A stretch of DNA of 64,000 bases from JAAEPI01 sp965212145 (lineage in GTDB: Bacteria; Bacteroidota; Bacteroidia; Cytophagales; Cyclobacteriaceae). The stretch lies in contig CBDBUY010000005.1 of NCBI GenBank assembly GCA_965212145.1, positions 248,001 to 312,000 on the forward strand. The letters are read 5' to 3'. Both the position numbers and the translations under genes were made by a program. Shown one piece after another: positions 46,701-61,700 of this stretch (position 1 is the first letter of the stretch; every line of letters starts with the position of its first letter). Below the pieces are notes generated by a model. It had not been told where the DNA came from, ran no database searches, and saw only the letters and a list, made by a program, of their open reading frames with translations.

Positions 46701-49700
46701 TTTTATGGGAAGCAGTGCGGATGGAGTTATGGAGTTTTCCATCTTTAATGACGGAGTATATCTGGAATCGACTGTTTCAAGCAACGCTGGTGGTTTTACG
46801 AGCATTGTAAACTTGGAGGCCGGTTCAGAAACTGACTTCCTGGATAACGGTGGTATTCTTTATTCTCCGGGAGATATTACGGATTTCAGTATTGGTACGC
46901 TGGCTTTAAATGGTGGTTTCACGGAGACCATTCTTGTGAGCGGATCGGATGCAGTGAACAACGCCGTTGGAAGTACCGAGTCGATTGATCAAAGATTCGA
47001 GAACCGAACCGGAACACCCACACTCGGAGCGGTAGAAATAAATGCTGATCCTACTATCACTGTTCCAGGGACTTTGACAACCGATGACGCAACTATAATA
47101 CATATGGGGTGTGCTGTCAATGATACTGATGAAGATGAAATTAAAGCTACAGTTACGGTTTCCAATGCCGGCGGACTTACAACAGATACAGGTGTATTGA
47201 ACTTTGACGGGATTGCTGCTGGTGCGAGCACCAGTGGTGGTGGCACTGCATCTCTTGAGATTTTCGGAACACCCGCGCAAGTCGACGCAACCATAGGAAG
47301 TATCACGTATGATCCTCAGGGAATTCCAGGGAATTTCACGATAACAGTGACAGTATCCGACGATCCAGCTGATCCCGATCTTAATAACGAGGTAATTCCA
47401 AATGAGACAGGTGGCGACAATACTTCCACTGACAGTTATGCTATAGAAGTGACAGGAACATATGTGCTGACCGGAGATGTCAGTGGAACCGGTGCAGGTT
47501 CACTTTATCAAGCCGTGGTTTCAGCCAATAGTACGGCAGGCTTGGATGTGATCGATCTTAAAGGAATCACCACTCCAGCCAGTTTTGCCCCAGGTTTACC
47601 AGATATTACCGAATCACTACGAATCATCGGCCCAGGAGCAGATCAATTGACCCTTCTTGGTAGTTCGCCAGTTTTCAGTGCGCCCAATTCTGGTCCGAAT
47701 CTGATATTATCAAATATGACCATTTCAGGAGGAACTAATCCTGGCTCAAACGGTGGAGGAATTAGTTTTGATGAGGGACCGGGTGGAGGAGATCTACGCT
47801 TAGATAGTGTGCGAATTGAAGGTAATTCAGCTGCCTCAGGTGGTGGTATCTATTACAATAGCGATGGCGGCAATAGTTATGTTAGTCAAAGTCTGATCAT
47901 TGGTAATGATGCCTCCAGCGGTGCGGGTATAACCATTGTAAGAGGAAATTTGAGTATAACAAATTCAACAATTGCTGATAATACAACCGGTCAGGGCATA
48001 TTGGTAGATGGCTCTGCGGGAGGTCAGACCATCCTCAGCCACGTAACTGTGACAGGGAATGGTTCCAATGGAATTGCCTCGACTAACGGGGGAATTGTTC
48101 GGGCCGAGTATATCATTTCCTACGGAAACACCTCGGATGATGTCACAGCGGCCGCTGGAACGGATGTGGACTTTGGGCCATCCGGGGCAGGCACTTCCTT
48201 TGCAACTGACAACATTGTTGGAACTTCCAGTCCAGTATCTTTTACCGACGATGATTTTGTCGTGTCTACTGATCCGGTTTTTGATCTGCTGACCACCAAT
48301 GGCGACCACACAGATAGCTATCATCCGACAGATCCGGCTGCCGTAAATGGATCTGATACACCTACAGGTGCAACTTCTACAGAATTGGTGGATCAAACCG
48401 GAGCTTCCAGAACCGGAGCGAATCTCACCCTTGGAGCTATTGAAGTAAATGCTGCCCCGACCGGATCGGATTTTACAGTGGTAGTCGGTGTGGATCGCGT
48501 GGTGACTATCGTCGCAGCAGATTTCGGTTATTCAGATGGAGACGGAGACGCCTTCAGTAGCATAGAAATTACCTCAGGGGCAACCGGATTGTTCCTGGAT
48601 GGAAACGACAATGGTGTGAATGATGGCGAGGATTTCACTGGAGTAATGGGTATTGGTGATATAAACCTGAATAGATTAAAATACGAAGGAACCTCCACGG
48701 CAGGTACGGCATCCTTTACGGTGAAATTATCGGACGGAACGAATCAAAGTCCTGACTACACCGTCACCCTCGAGACAGTAGAAAATGCTCTGGATTTTGA
48801 TGGGACGGATGATTTCGTAAATATTTCTGGAGGTGCTTCACTGATCAGTGGACTAAGCACCTGGACTATTGAAACATGGGTAAAAATCCCATCACCACTG
48901 GGCAGAGCACATACTATTTTAAGTGACCCATCAGGCGCACCAACGGTCATCGTGATCAACGCCGATGGGACGATTCAGATAAGAGATAATACGAATTCCG
49001 GGAATTTTCAGACATTGCCGGGAGCCTATACGGATGATGGGGAATGGCATCACTTGGCGTTTACGAACAATGGATCGCCTGGAACGGGAGCAATGTATGT
49101 AGATGGTCGGGCTGCTTCGCTGGCCACAAACGGATTCACAAGTTGGGCAGTTTCGTCGGACGACATTAAACTGGGTCAGTGGGATGTTGATCCAAATAAT
49201 TTACTGGGAGGTCAAATGGATGAGTTTAGAATATGGACCGTCTCTCGAACTCCAGAACAAATCCGAGCCAATGCCTCACAGCTCTTAACAGATCCAACAT
49301 CAGAGGCCAATCTGGTACTGTACTATGACTTCAACCAGGGAATCCCTGACGGAACAAACACCGGCTTAACGACACTGACTGATCAGTCCTCTTCAGCTAA
49401 CGATGGTACCCTGAATGGTTTTGGTCTTGCAGGTGGTGCTACTTCTAATTATACAGCGTCTACAGCTTTTGTATCTACGGCGGCCACTTCTCCGGGCGTA
49501 GTGTACGTGTACGATGGCACTCAGTTTTATGATGACGGGGTGTATCCGTACGGTGTAGGTTCCGGAAATCCTTTCGGCTTACAGAGTGTAGGAGGAAATG
49601 CAGACCTGGCTTTTGAGATCACTCACAGTGGACTGGGTGACCTGACGATTGCGAACATTGATGATGCATCGGGAGGTGATTTTTCCTTCCTGAGCCTGAC

Positions 49701-52700
49701 AGACAATGTGGTGGAACCTGGTACCAAGGAGGATGCAGTCATCCGATTTACACCTACTACTGCAGGCAATCGAACGGGATCTTTTGATGTAAATAGCGAT
49801 GGTACACCTGCAAGTCATACGGTATTAGTGGAAGGCGAAGGAGATGGCACACCTTATATAGATGACATTACCTGGTTGGATGCCAATCCTCAGGACGGGG
49901 ACATTGATCAGGTGCAGATCACCTTTACTGCTCCGGTAGATTTTACAGATGGAGATGGTGGTGGTCCACTTGGTTTGGATGCCTTGGTTTTTTCTGATGC
50001 CAACACTGTCACAAATATTGATTACTCAGTAGGTGCTTTTGACAATGTGACCACTGTCACTTTAAATCTGACCAGCATTTATACAGGAACAGCTGCTCCT
50101 GCAGGAGTGACTATAAACTACCAATCGGGAGGTAATAGTAGCATTAATGCGGTTATTGGGGGAGTGGAGATCCCTGACGGGGAGGTTGTAGCCAATGGAG
50201 GCACCTACACAGACGGAGCAGCACCTATTCTTCTTACCCCGGGAAGCACGCCGAATGATGGCAATACGGCTGTTACAGCGACACCTGGTAATTTGACTTT
50301 ACAATTCTCAGAAGCGATTGATTTGGCAACAGGAAATGTGGTGATCTATTATGTAAATGGTGATGTTAAAGAAACCATTGCTGAGGGTGCCATGACGGAT
50401 TTGGGAAGTTCAATTCAGGTTCCATACGGATCACTTGACGACATACCCGGCTCCAGTATAGAATTTTATGTGGAGATAGATGATGCACTTGTAAATGATG
50501 GAGGACCTGGCAATGACTATGTAGCGGCAAATGACCCAGACGTATTGAACTTTGCCACTGCAGGTAACCCAACAATGATCGTGGACTATTTGGATGAAAA
50601 TCCTCAGGACGGTGATATTGATCGGGTCAGAATAGTCTTTACTCATGAAATCACCATTGCTTCAAACCCGGGAAATGGAGCGGCCGCAGATGACCCGTCT
50701 AATGCCATTACGGGTGTTATTCTTGAAACAGTGGATTATGACGATGCTGCTTATCAGAATGTTTCGGACATCACTTTTGACTTAAATTCAGGCACTGGAA
50801 TTATTAATGGAACAGCTGATCCGGGCGTAACGATTAGCTATGTACAGGGGCAGGAAATACTTATTAACTCAGTGATTTCAGGTAGTGAGTTTCCGGCGGT
50901 CAGTGCAGCAATATACAATGATGAGGCTGAGCCGGTAGCGTTGAGCATAACACCTAGCCCAGCTATAATCACTGACTTGACGCTATTGTCCAATCCCAAT
51001 GCATTCAGTATTGAGGTGGTCTACTCAGAAAGTCTCAATATAGGAACGGATCCGGTGGTGTCTTTTCCTATAGAAGATCCGACAGCCGATTTGACGCCAA
51101 ATGCATCAGGTTTCACCACGACCAACTTCACGAATGACACATTTACCCAGAGTTATGACGTAGTTGACAATAACAAAACCCTAACAGATATCGACATTGA
51201 CGTAGATGGGGCAGACGCCACCGCAGGGCCTAATCAAAGTGCCACTTGGGGAGTATCAGACGCCTTCAGCATCCAAACTGGTGCTGTGGCCCCTACTATC
51301 ATAGCCGCTCATTTCTTTGATACGGATGATGATGGAGTGATCGATGAAATGGTGGTGGAGTTGAGCGAGGAAGTAGATGAGACGAGTGCAGACATAGATG
51401 ATTTCAGTCTGACAGGATCCGGTGGAAGTGAATCCATTGATGCGATCTCGTTACACACCGGCTCAAACGTGGACAATGCACTGGATGCAGATGACGCGGA
51501 TGAGTATGTCACTTTTGAAGTTAGCAATATTACTGTAGGAACGGCCATCACAGGTCTGGCTGTAACCTTTACGAAAGACAATGATGGAGATGATTTTGAA
51601 TCGGAAACCACAGGATTACCTGCAGATGATAATGCAGACGTTACTGAAATAGATGCAGCGGCACCTGTAATTATTTCTACAACGTCTGTGAACAATGCTT
51701 ATTTACAAATCTCATTTAGCGAACCGGTTTGGACCGACAACTCCATGGGTTCATTTTTGGTCCCGGGAGATTTTGGCATTTCGGTTACTGGTGGGTTGAA
51801 TGCCACGGTGGATGTGGTTAATGGAAGTGGGGCCACAGATGCCGGGGATGCCAACACGTTAACAGGTGGTGAAGAAGATTACACCGTTTTCTACACTTTG
51901 GATGGTCCGGCTGCAGGTAGTGAAACGATCAGTATTGATACCGATGGTAGTAATGCGAATCAGGTTTTTGATGGAACAGGAATAGCCGCTGCACAGAATC
52001 AGTATAGTCCATTGAATGAAGGAACGTTGTTTGCCTCGGGAACCATTACGATTGTTTCCGCCGAATGGCTGGATACCACTGGAGATGGCAACATTGATGC
52101 GGTTGACCTCATCTTCAGTGAGGACGCCAATATCGATGACAATTGTACAGGTGGCGGATGTAGTGATGCGACGGAGGGATTCACCTGTGTGGTCATTGAA
52201 GACACGGATGAGGGGACTTTCCATACCATAGATGTTGGTGACTATGATGTAACCAATGTAATCACAGCAGGTAATACGTTCAGGCTATTTTTCACTGGAG
52301 ATCCGATAGTAGGAACTGGTAAGAGTGGTCTGACGGCTACTTACGATCGAGCTTCGATCGACAAAATCAAAAAGAACACAGGAAATGTAGAGATTGTGGA
52401 TAACGAAGTTCCCGCAACCTATATAGATGGAGCAGCACCCAATTTGAACAACCTCACTCAGGTGGAACTCATCAGTGCTGGAGTCCTGCGAGTATACATG
52501 CAGGATGAAATTGATGATTCGTCAGTTGATGGATTAGATTTTACATACAATGGGGTACAAGCTTCTGTTAGTGCCGTGGCTCAAAACAATGGGGACCAAT
52601 ATTTTGATCTGGATTTCGGCTCGTCTGCGACCGTAGTGGAAGGCGATCTTGTTTTTGATAATACGAATTCTGGGACTTTTTCTGATTCGGAAATATCGGG

Positions 52701-55700
52701 AGCCAATGCACTGGTATTAGGAAGTCAGACATTGCCTTTCACTTTTGTCCAAGGAAACATAGATGATTTAGCAGCTCCAGTGGTGGTATCAATTGAGACC
52801 GAAGATTTAGCCGGTCATCCGCAAAATCCTTTGGGCTCTAATGGTCGAATAGACAATATTAAACTCACGCTATCTGAAGATGTAACTGGAACAATTGATG
52901 CAAGTGATTTCTCATTAAATCTGTCCTATACAATTTCTGCAGCGAACGAAAGTTCCGCTGGTGTAATTGACTTGACAGTTGATGAGATCACTTCAGGATT
53001 TGACGTAGATGTGACACCAAACTTGACCATTAATGCGAGTAGTGGAATTACGGATATTTCCACAAATGAGATTGGCACAAGCACTACGTTATCTACGGAT
53101 AAGATTGGACCATTTGCGCAGATTGTTTCTAATCTTGGCTTTCTGGGTGCGCCCGATGACGATTATTATGATTTTACTACCCCCAATTCAGAAGGCTCAT
53201 TAAATGTGAACGTTACTGGTACGGTAACCTTGCCAGCCAGTTTGGTATTTGTAGAAGTCGGGAGTGAAGGCAAGGTGGCCGTTCCGGATGGATCCGGTAA
53301 CTGGTCAGTAAATCTTGACTTCCCTGATGTGGGAATCTACGATGTAGAGGTGACCACATTTGATGGAGACGGCAATGTGGGGAGCGATGGATCCATTTCA
53401 GAAATAGAAATTGATGCTGCTTCAGCTGTAGCTATTACTCAGTTATCAGCACCACAAGTATGTATTGACCAGGGATTTGTGCCGCTGGGAGATCTGGTAT
53501 TCACCGAGAATGCGGCGGGTAATTTTGGTGTACAGGGTGAGGGAGCAGGGTCTGGGGATGACACCTTCATGATGATTCAATTACCTAGTGATTTCTTCTT
53601 TGATACAGGAATTACCCCTACGGTAACCGTGGGGGGAGGTACAGAAATCACCTGCTATACCAACTATGTTGGAAACGCGATCATACAACTAAATTTTGAA
53701 GTGACCGGAACAAGCCAGTTGAATACTCTGACGATCGGAGGGCTGCAGGTCCGAGCGGAAGGGACAGCTTCAGGAGGACTGGTCAATGCGGTAAGGTTCG
53801 CCGGTGATGCGGATATTTTTGGAGCAAGTACCAATGGTCAGGTGTTTGGCACCATGGAGAGTTTCGAGCCTCCAGTCCAGATTCCAGATGTGTTAACAGC
53901 GGGCGGTGCTAATGTCACTGAATTCGCCAGTTTATCAGGTGATAATTTCAGCTTTGATCCTACTGATGCGGGTGGCACGGTTAATTGGTATCAGTTACCT
54001 GATGACATGGTCGTTGATTTTAATGGGACGGTAACACAAGCAACTCCCGGGTTTAATACTGCAGTCGGACTTCATTCTTACAATATCACAGAAGACAATG
54101 GCACTTGTGAAGGTGACGCATTAACGTTCAATCATTTAATTTATACCTACACGGACAATTCACCGGTCCCAAACTTCACGGCCGGAAGAACATTCAATGT
54201 GACGGACCCATCGGAGAATATTATTTTTTCTAATCCTGCCGGTCATATCGTCACAGTCACAGGAGCCGGGATCGTAGCTACGAATAGTCCGGGTAACGGA
54301 ACCATAGTGGCAACATTTGACCCTGGTACGGCCACAGTAGGAAGTCATACAATTTCCTATTCGGTCACAAACGCAGCAGGAGAGACTTTCATTCTCCAAA
54401 GCACATTTGATGTTGTAGCCGCTTCAGTATTTGTAGATGGAGGGGTAATTACAGTCAATGGCACTCCTGGTCAGATGCCAGACACTGATTATTGTGAGGT
54501 AGATGTCCTGAGCATTAACATTGATCTGTCGGAAGTCACCAGTGCATATCCAGCGGGATATTATTTCCACAAATTGAGTTATTACAATGGCACCACGGCA
54601 TTCCCTGTTGGATTTACCCCTCCTGCAGATACTGGTGGAGGTCCGGATGTTTATTACTCGCCAGTTGATGGTTCTACACGACCATCTTCCACGGGAACAC
54701 CTCAAACGGAACATAACACGGAAACAAGCTGGCAAATTGATTTGAGTACACTCCCTGCGGGCTACACGGAAATCTACATGGAAGTGGCGGATGGGACTGA
54801 TGTCCAGGATTATAGGTTGCTGTTTGGGTTTGAGATAGAGCCTCTACCTACGGTAGCCTTGAATTTCGCGAACTCTTGGTGTGTGGATGATAACAATGAT
54901 TATTTCATCGAAGCATCTGTCAACGCTGTTGTCGGGAATATTTCCAATGGCTATGTCATCGAGGAATCTGATGGCTTTGGTGGCTGGATTAACCCCGTAG
55001 TAGTGAATCAGGCAGGTGATGATACCTTTAATCCAAGTGATTACTTGGCAGGTGATTACAGAATCATTTATCAAACGGAAGCGCAACCTGATGCTGGTTG
55101 TACAAATATTGACGTGGTGCCATTTACCATTAATCCGGTTCCAACGGATCCAGAGTTATGGACTGGACATGGAGCTATGGGAGGTGATGGTTGGATTGAT
55201 ACAACGGATCCTGAAAATGGTTTCGATAGTTACGTGCTAGAGTATTGTAATACCATTCCAGGTTTCTTTATCGGTTTTAATAGCTCTAACCTATTCAATT
55301 GGTATAATAGTAGTTTAGATCTACTCGCCACTAATTGGTTCATCCCTACTTCTCAGGCATTTGACGATCCTAATACTGGTGCAGTGGAGAATGCCAGTGT
55401 GGGTACGGAAACAGTCTTTTACTTCTCTAAAGTGGAAAATGGATGCGAAACCGCATTGAGAAAATTCACGGTTTATATCTATGAAGAAACAGATGTCCCA
55501 ACTGCCACAACAACAGCAAATAACGAGGAGGTCGCGATTGACTCGAGATATGTCTATGAGTACTGCGATACCTACACAGCAATTGACCTAAACGTGTTGG
55601 ATGGAAGTTTGTCAAATCCAAATTCCCGTAATGAAAGCGCTTATTTCAGATTGTATGACGCCAATAAGGTTCTTCAAGGTCCACTTAACAATAGTACACT

Positions 55701-58700
55701 TGATGCTGCTGATTTCGGTTTAGGAGTTGGCGCACAGGATACGACTATCTATATTTCACAAGTGTGGAATGATGCCTTGGCTGCTCCTGCGAATCCTTCC
55801 GCATTCAGAGGTTGTGAGAGTGATTTGGTTCAGTTTGATATAAAAGTCTTTGACACCCCACTAGATCCTACTATTGCTGTGGATTTCCCAGGGTTAGCAG
55901 GCGGAACGGTCCATATATGTGAAGGTGATATATTTTCCAACATTACGAATACAGCCACTGGCATTGATGAATATGTATGGTACGAAGACACGGATCCAGG
56001 AGCGGGTGTCACCTTGGTGGAAATTGCGACAGTAAGTAGCGGCTCATTCATGTCATCGACTAATCTTGAAGCTATTTCCAGCTTCTATGATAATGATGTT
56101 ACAGGATCTTATGATTTCCAAATTTCAAGAGTAGCTAACATTAGTGATGAGACAGATTTCGTGGGTTGTGAAAGTGGGTTAATGACATTAACTATTGAGG
56201 TACATGAAGTAATTGGTGATGAGGGGGATGATGATTGGCCGGCTATTGCATCTACTGAATACGGTTCGTTAGATTTCGGAGATGGCACTCCTGGTGATGC
56301 CGGAGCTGACTACATCTATCCCGTATGTATTTCGGAACTCGATCCAAATGCAGTACTAACTGCGTCATCGGCATATGCCGCCGGACCTAAGGAATTCGTT
56401 TGGTATAGAAGTAATGCCAGTTTCGCTACACAGACAAATCCAATAGTTGCAACTGCTCCTACATTTGATGATTTGGGAATGGGGTCAGGTGATATATTGT
56501 CTGCCCAGAGCAAGTATTTCATAGTAACGCAGCGAACGGATATTGATGATTTTGCTGCTGGTGCTGCCTGTGAGTCTATTTCTCAAACTTTCGTTGAGGT
56601 TAGATTCTCGGATTTGGGTGCACTATCTGTGACATCCACTACCGGTTCTGGTCCAGAGTATTGCCATGACGAAACGGATGATGTTCTGGTGTTAAATGTT
56701 GGAGGTACACCTGTAAATTCCCTACTCGGTCCACCACCAGGAGATGCAGACAATGATGTCGTTTGGGAAATATATGCCGACGGAACAATATTGCCATCTA
56801 TTCCTATAGATAATGGCATTGGTTATCCTACGCTTGATTTGGATGCTTTGTTCACGGCCATGTCTGGAGTGACGCCAAATACGCCGGGCAATGAAGTGAA
56901 TCTTGATGTCTATTTGATTTATACGGATCCACAGACAAACTGCTCAGCTACGTTACTTCATGATATTACGATCCACCCATCACCTGATGTAACATTTACC
57001 ATCAACAATAGCGATACAGACAATGTAGAATTCTGCTACGATGATGGTTTGGTGAACCTAGCTGGATTTTATAGTGATTTAAGTAACCTGGATTTAGTCA
57101 ATGGCACGGGTTCATTTAGTGGAGCAGGAATCAATAATACAAGTAATGGATTTGCAACATTTAATCCATCAGGAGCTCATGGCGGTGATCCATTTGCAGT
57201 GCAAAGTTCTCACACCATAAACTTCACTTATACGGATCAGTATAATTGTCAGACGGTGTTTCCTAAGACCATACTCGTGAATCCGCGTCCGGAACCAGTA
57301 GGAACAGAGGATGTAAATCAGATTCAGTTCAATCAAATATGTAACGACGATGCGCTTAGCACAGAAGCATATATTGAAATGATTGATCCGGCAGATGGAG
57401 TGACAGTGTTGACAGATTATACCGGATATACTTTCGTATGGTCAGTAAATGGGGGGCTTGGTCAGATTATCATGAACGATAATCAGCATTCTATCAGCTT
57501 ACCTGCTGCAGATGATCTTTCTTATCAGGTGACCATTACAGATACGAACGGATGTACGGTGACACTTAATGAAACACACAGCAAACAACCTCTACCAATT
57601 CTTGACATTGTAGGTCTAACGGATAATGAGGAATTTTGCTCTGACGATACCGAACCCACAATTTCATTAACGGATGACGGTGCAGCAACAGCTTTAATTG
57701 ATATACAGAGTTGGAGTGTTGATTCGTATGATACCGATGATCCGGGAACATTTACTCAGGTTGCGGTAGATGCTGATGGAAATTCTCTTCCTGTCCTTGA
57801 CTTTGAGAACTGGCATGAAATGGCTGGAGGAAATACGTATGTCGGTGGACAAAGTGTCGGAGGTCCTTCTACGGTGCATACTATCACAATTGTTTACATA
57901 GATCCAAATAGAAGTTATCAAGGAACTAACACGACATGTGAAGCGACCTACACTGAGACATTCGTTGTAAATCCAAGTCCGAATATCGATTTTGAAGTGA
58001 ATTTCTTGGCAGATGCCTCCGGCTCGTTTGGTGGAGACGCTGGCTACACAGAAAACTTCTGTTATGACTTTGGGCTTATCAACCTTCAGGGTATTCTGAG
58101 AGATGCAAATGGAAACCCGATTGATTTGCCTGCGGGAACAGGAAGTTTCTCAGGACTAGGTGTAATCCCTACAGGAAATGGATTGGCAACCTGGAATCCT
58201 CAGACAGCAAATGGCAATGATCCTCATGCGTTGAATGCTACAGGCGTTGATGTGACATTTACGTTCACAGATGCCAATGGATGTCAAAACGTTGTGACAA
58301 GAACACTATTCGTTGACATAATACCAGATCCAATTGAAGTGGCAACAGGTTCTCCCGAAGATGGAGATCAGATTCAATTTTCTGCGATATGCTCGGAATC
58401 CGATATTACGGCGTTTGTCCTAATCGACGATCCGAACAATCCAGGAAATGAGATTGCTTCATACGCTAACTACACATTTACTTGGGATTTGCCTGGCGAT
58501 GCTACGGGGGTGGTTAGTCAAGTAGACAACCAAATCACGTATACGTCTAATATTACGAATGCTTCTTCAAACCACGACTTCACTATTGGCGTGACGATCA
58601 CAGATAATACGACTGGTTGTGATATTGTGATTGAGGAGGATCATGAGGTGCAGGAGCTTCCTGAACTCACTTTCTCAATGATAGCAGATGGTAATGAGTA

Positions 58701-61700
58701 CTGTGCTGAGGATGCAGATGTTCCATTAGCCTTGTTCACAGTGACTGATGGTACTGGCGAAATTGGCGTGGATCCAGATACCGATATTAATAACCTTAAC
58801 TATTATGTTACGTCCGGTCTGCAAGGTGGTCCTTTTACAGATATTTATGGTAGTGCGCTAACCCCGCTAAACGGAAACCCAACCATTGACATGAGCCAAT
58901 GGCATTTGGACGCTGGTGGAGCCCTAGAGGGAGGTGACCCGACTGTTCATACGATTACCATGATCTATGATGACTTGACTTATAATGAGTATCAAGGACT
59001 TAATACAAATTGTACCAATGTCGTTTCTGCCACGATCACAATCTATCCGGATTCTGACCTTAGCTTCACGGTTGGAGGAGTTGATATCGAAGATGCTGGA
59101 TTCGTAGGAACTTCAGGAGATGATTCTGGAGATGAAATTTGCTATGATCAAGGGGTTGTAGAATTGGTTGGAATTTTCGGGCCAAACACCACAGGCGATA
59201 TTTCCCAGGGATCCGGTACTTTCACCGGCCCGGGCGTAGTTCCGACTGGGAATAACCGAGCCAACTTCAATCCGGTAACGGCTCATGGTGGTAATCCACA
59301 TGCGGCCAGAGCTGGTTATACAATTACATTTACATACACAGATGCGAATGGATGCTTGAATGATATTAGCCAGGATTTATTCGTAAATCCTCTACCAGAT
59401 CCAGTAGAAGTAACAGGAGGTACTCCGCAAGATGGTGATCAAATTAAATTCTCTGAAATATGCGAGGAATCACCATTGGTAGCGTTTGTTGATATCGCCG
59501 GAGTAAGTGATTACACGGGATGGGAATTTATCTGGGATCTACCAAATGATGCGTCTGGCGCAACGGGTACTGAAAATGATGCTACGGGTAAAGTGTATTC
59601 AGTTATTGGGGATAATGAGGTCACATTCTCATCGGAAACCAAGAATTTCACGATCTCGGTAACGATTATTAACCCGAACACACTGTGTAGTTTCACCATA
59701 ACCGAAGACCACAGACAGCAGGATCTTCCTGATTTGAGTTTCGACAACATTTTTGATGGTGAAGAAATTTGCTCAGAAGATTTAAGCAGAGTAATTACTT
59801 TGACAACAAACAGTGGTGTGATAGGAGTGGCTGCTGCTACGAATATCGCAGACCTCACTTGGTCATTGAGTTCATCAGGTGAAGGGGGAACAGCTAATTA
59901 TGGCCCAACCTCAGGATCTAATCCAAACCTGGATTTCACTGCTCTGCATAGTGCTGTGAGCCTTGGAGGAAGATTAGTTGGAGGAGACATATCTACTCAT
60001 ACACTAACTGCCACTTACATAGATGAAACTGACAATATGTATCAAGGGAACGCCACGGGTTGCGTGACCACTATCAGCGTTGATTTCACAATTTATCCGG
60101 ATCCTGATGTCTCGTTTATCATTAATAATGATGATACGGATTACGATATACAGAGGCAATCCGGCTCATTCTTTGGTGATGAGCCTGCGAGCACCGACGT
60201 AAGTATGGTTGCTAATCATTTCTGCTACGATGATGATTTGATCGAGTTGGATGGATTATTCGGCCCCCTAATGGATGGTTACAATAATATCAGATTTGAT
60301 CTTGGAACTGGAACATTCAGCGGGACTGGCGTGGTAATTACCGGTAACAATAAAGCCACGTTCAACCCTGCTGCCGCGCATGATGTAACGCATGCTGCAA
60401 GTGCTGCACCAGAATTTGAACCACGTTCTTCTCACACAATTTTGTTTACTTATGTTGACGAAAAAGGATGTGAGAATTTCATCGATCAAGTTGTTTATGT
60501 GAATCCGCTTCCTGAACCTGAAGATGATGCTGTCAAAGGATTCATCCAATTTGAGGCCTTATGCCAGGGATTCCCTAAAACAGCCGAAGTAGTTCTGCTG
60601 GATGTTAACACAGGCCTTGAAGTGGTGGATTATAGCCAGTACACTTTTGATTGGAATTTGGCCCCATCTTCTTCGAATCCGACCTTCGTAGATAATTCGG
60701 TGACTTTCGATGACAATAACCTGATTTTCACCATTGGTGTAACGGTCACGCATAATAATACAGGTTGTGCCATCTTTAAATCAGAGAGCGAAACCCAAGG
60801 ATTCCCTCCAGTTCCGACATTTACCTATGTGGGAATTACAGCAGACGACAATGATCCAGATAATCTAGTGGATGGCTTGGATATATATATTCATGAGGAT
60901 AATCCATCATTGAATGTGGAAGACGTAGATCAAGGTGTGGATTATTTGGAATTCAACTTGTATGATGCGAGCAACGCATTGGTTTATTCACTTGTAGTTG
61001 AAGATGAAATTGACGGAGTAGGATCGGCAGCAGCGTTTATTTATGATGACGATCAGCCAGTTCCTACAAGTGCAGACACACCTTCTGTCACAATTACAGG
61101 TCTGGCTGCTGGTGAGTATACTTCAGAACTGATTATGGGCTCATTGAAAGGTTGCTTGATTCCGGATGCGACAAGAATAATCACTGTCCTACCTGTAGAA
61201 ATTGTTGGTGATCCGGACTTAGGAGCTCAATATCAGGAAGGTTTCAATGATGATAACTCCGGAGGCTGGTACATTGAACGTGCCGGTGAAGACGGGAAGA
61301 ATGATACGGATAGAATATCGTCTTGGGAGTTAGCCGGACCGAGCGCAACCTTTAGTCCAGGCCCTATTGCCACCAACTTATTGGATGTAACTACACCGGC
61401 AGAAGGAAACGGCATGTTCATCACAGATTGGGACAGTACATATTTGAAAGACGAAATGTCGTATGTGTATTCACCTGCTTTTGATATCACATTGTTTGAG
61501 AATCCGGCAATCGGATTTCAATATTGGAGAGATTTCGAATCAGGAAGAGATGGTTTGGTTGTGCAGGTATCGGGTGACGATGGTAGAACTTGGGTAGAAC
61601 TAGGTGACAATGATTTGACATCCGGAGTAAATTGGTTTACTCATCAAGGAATATCTGCAGGTCCTGGAGAATCGGCACGCTATCCTGAGTTTGCGCAAAA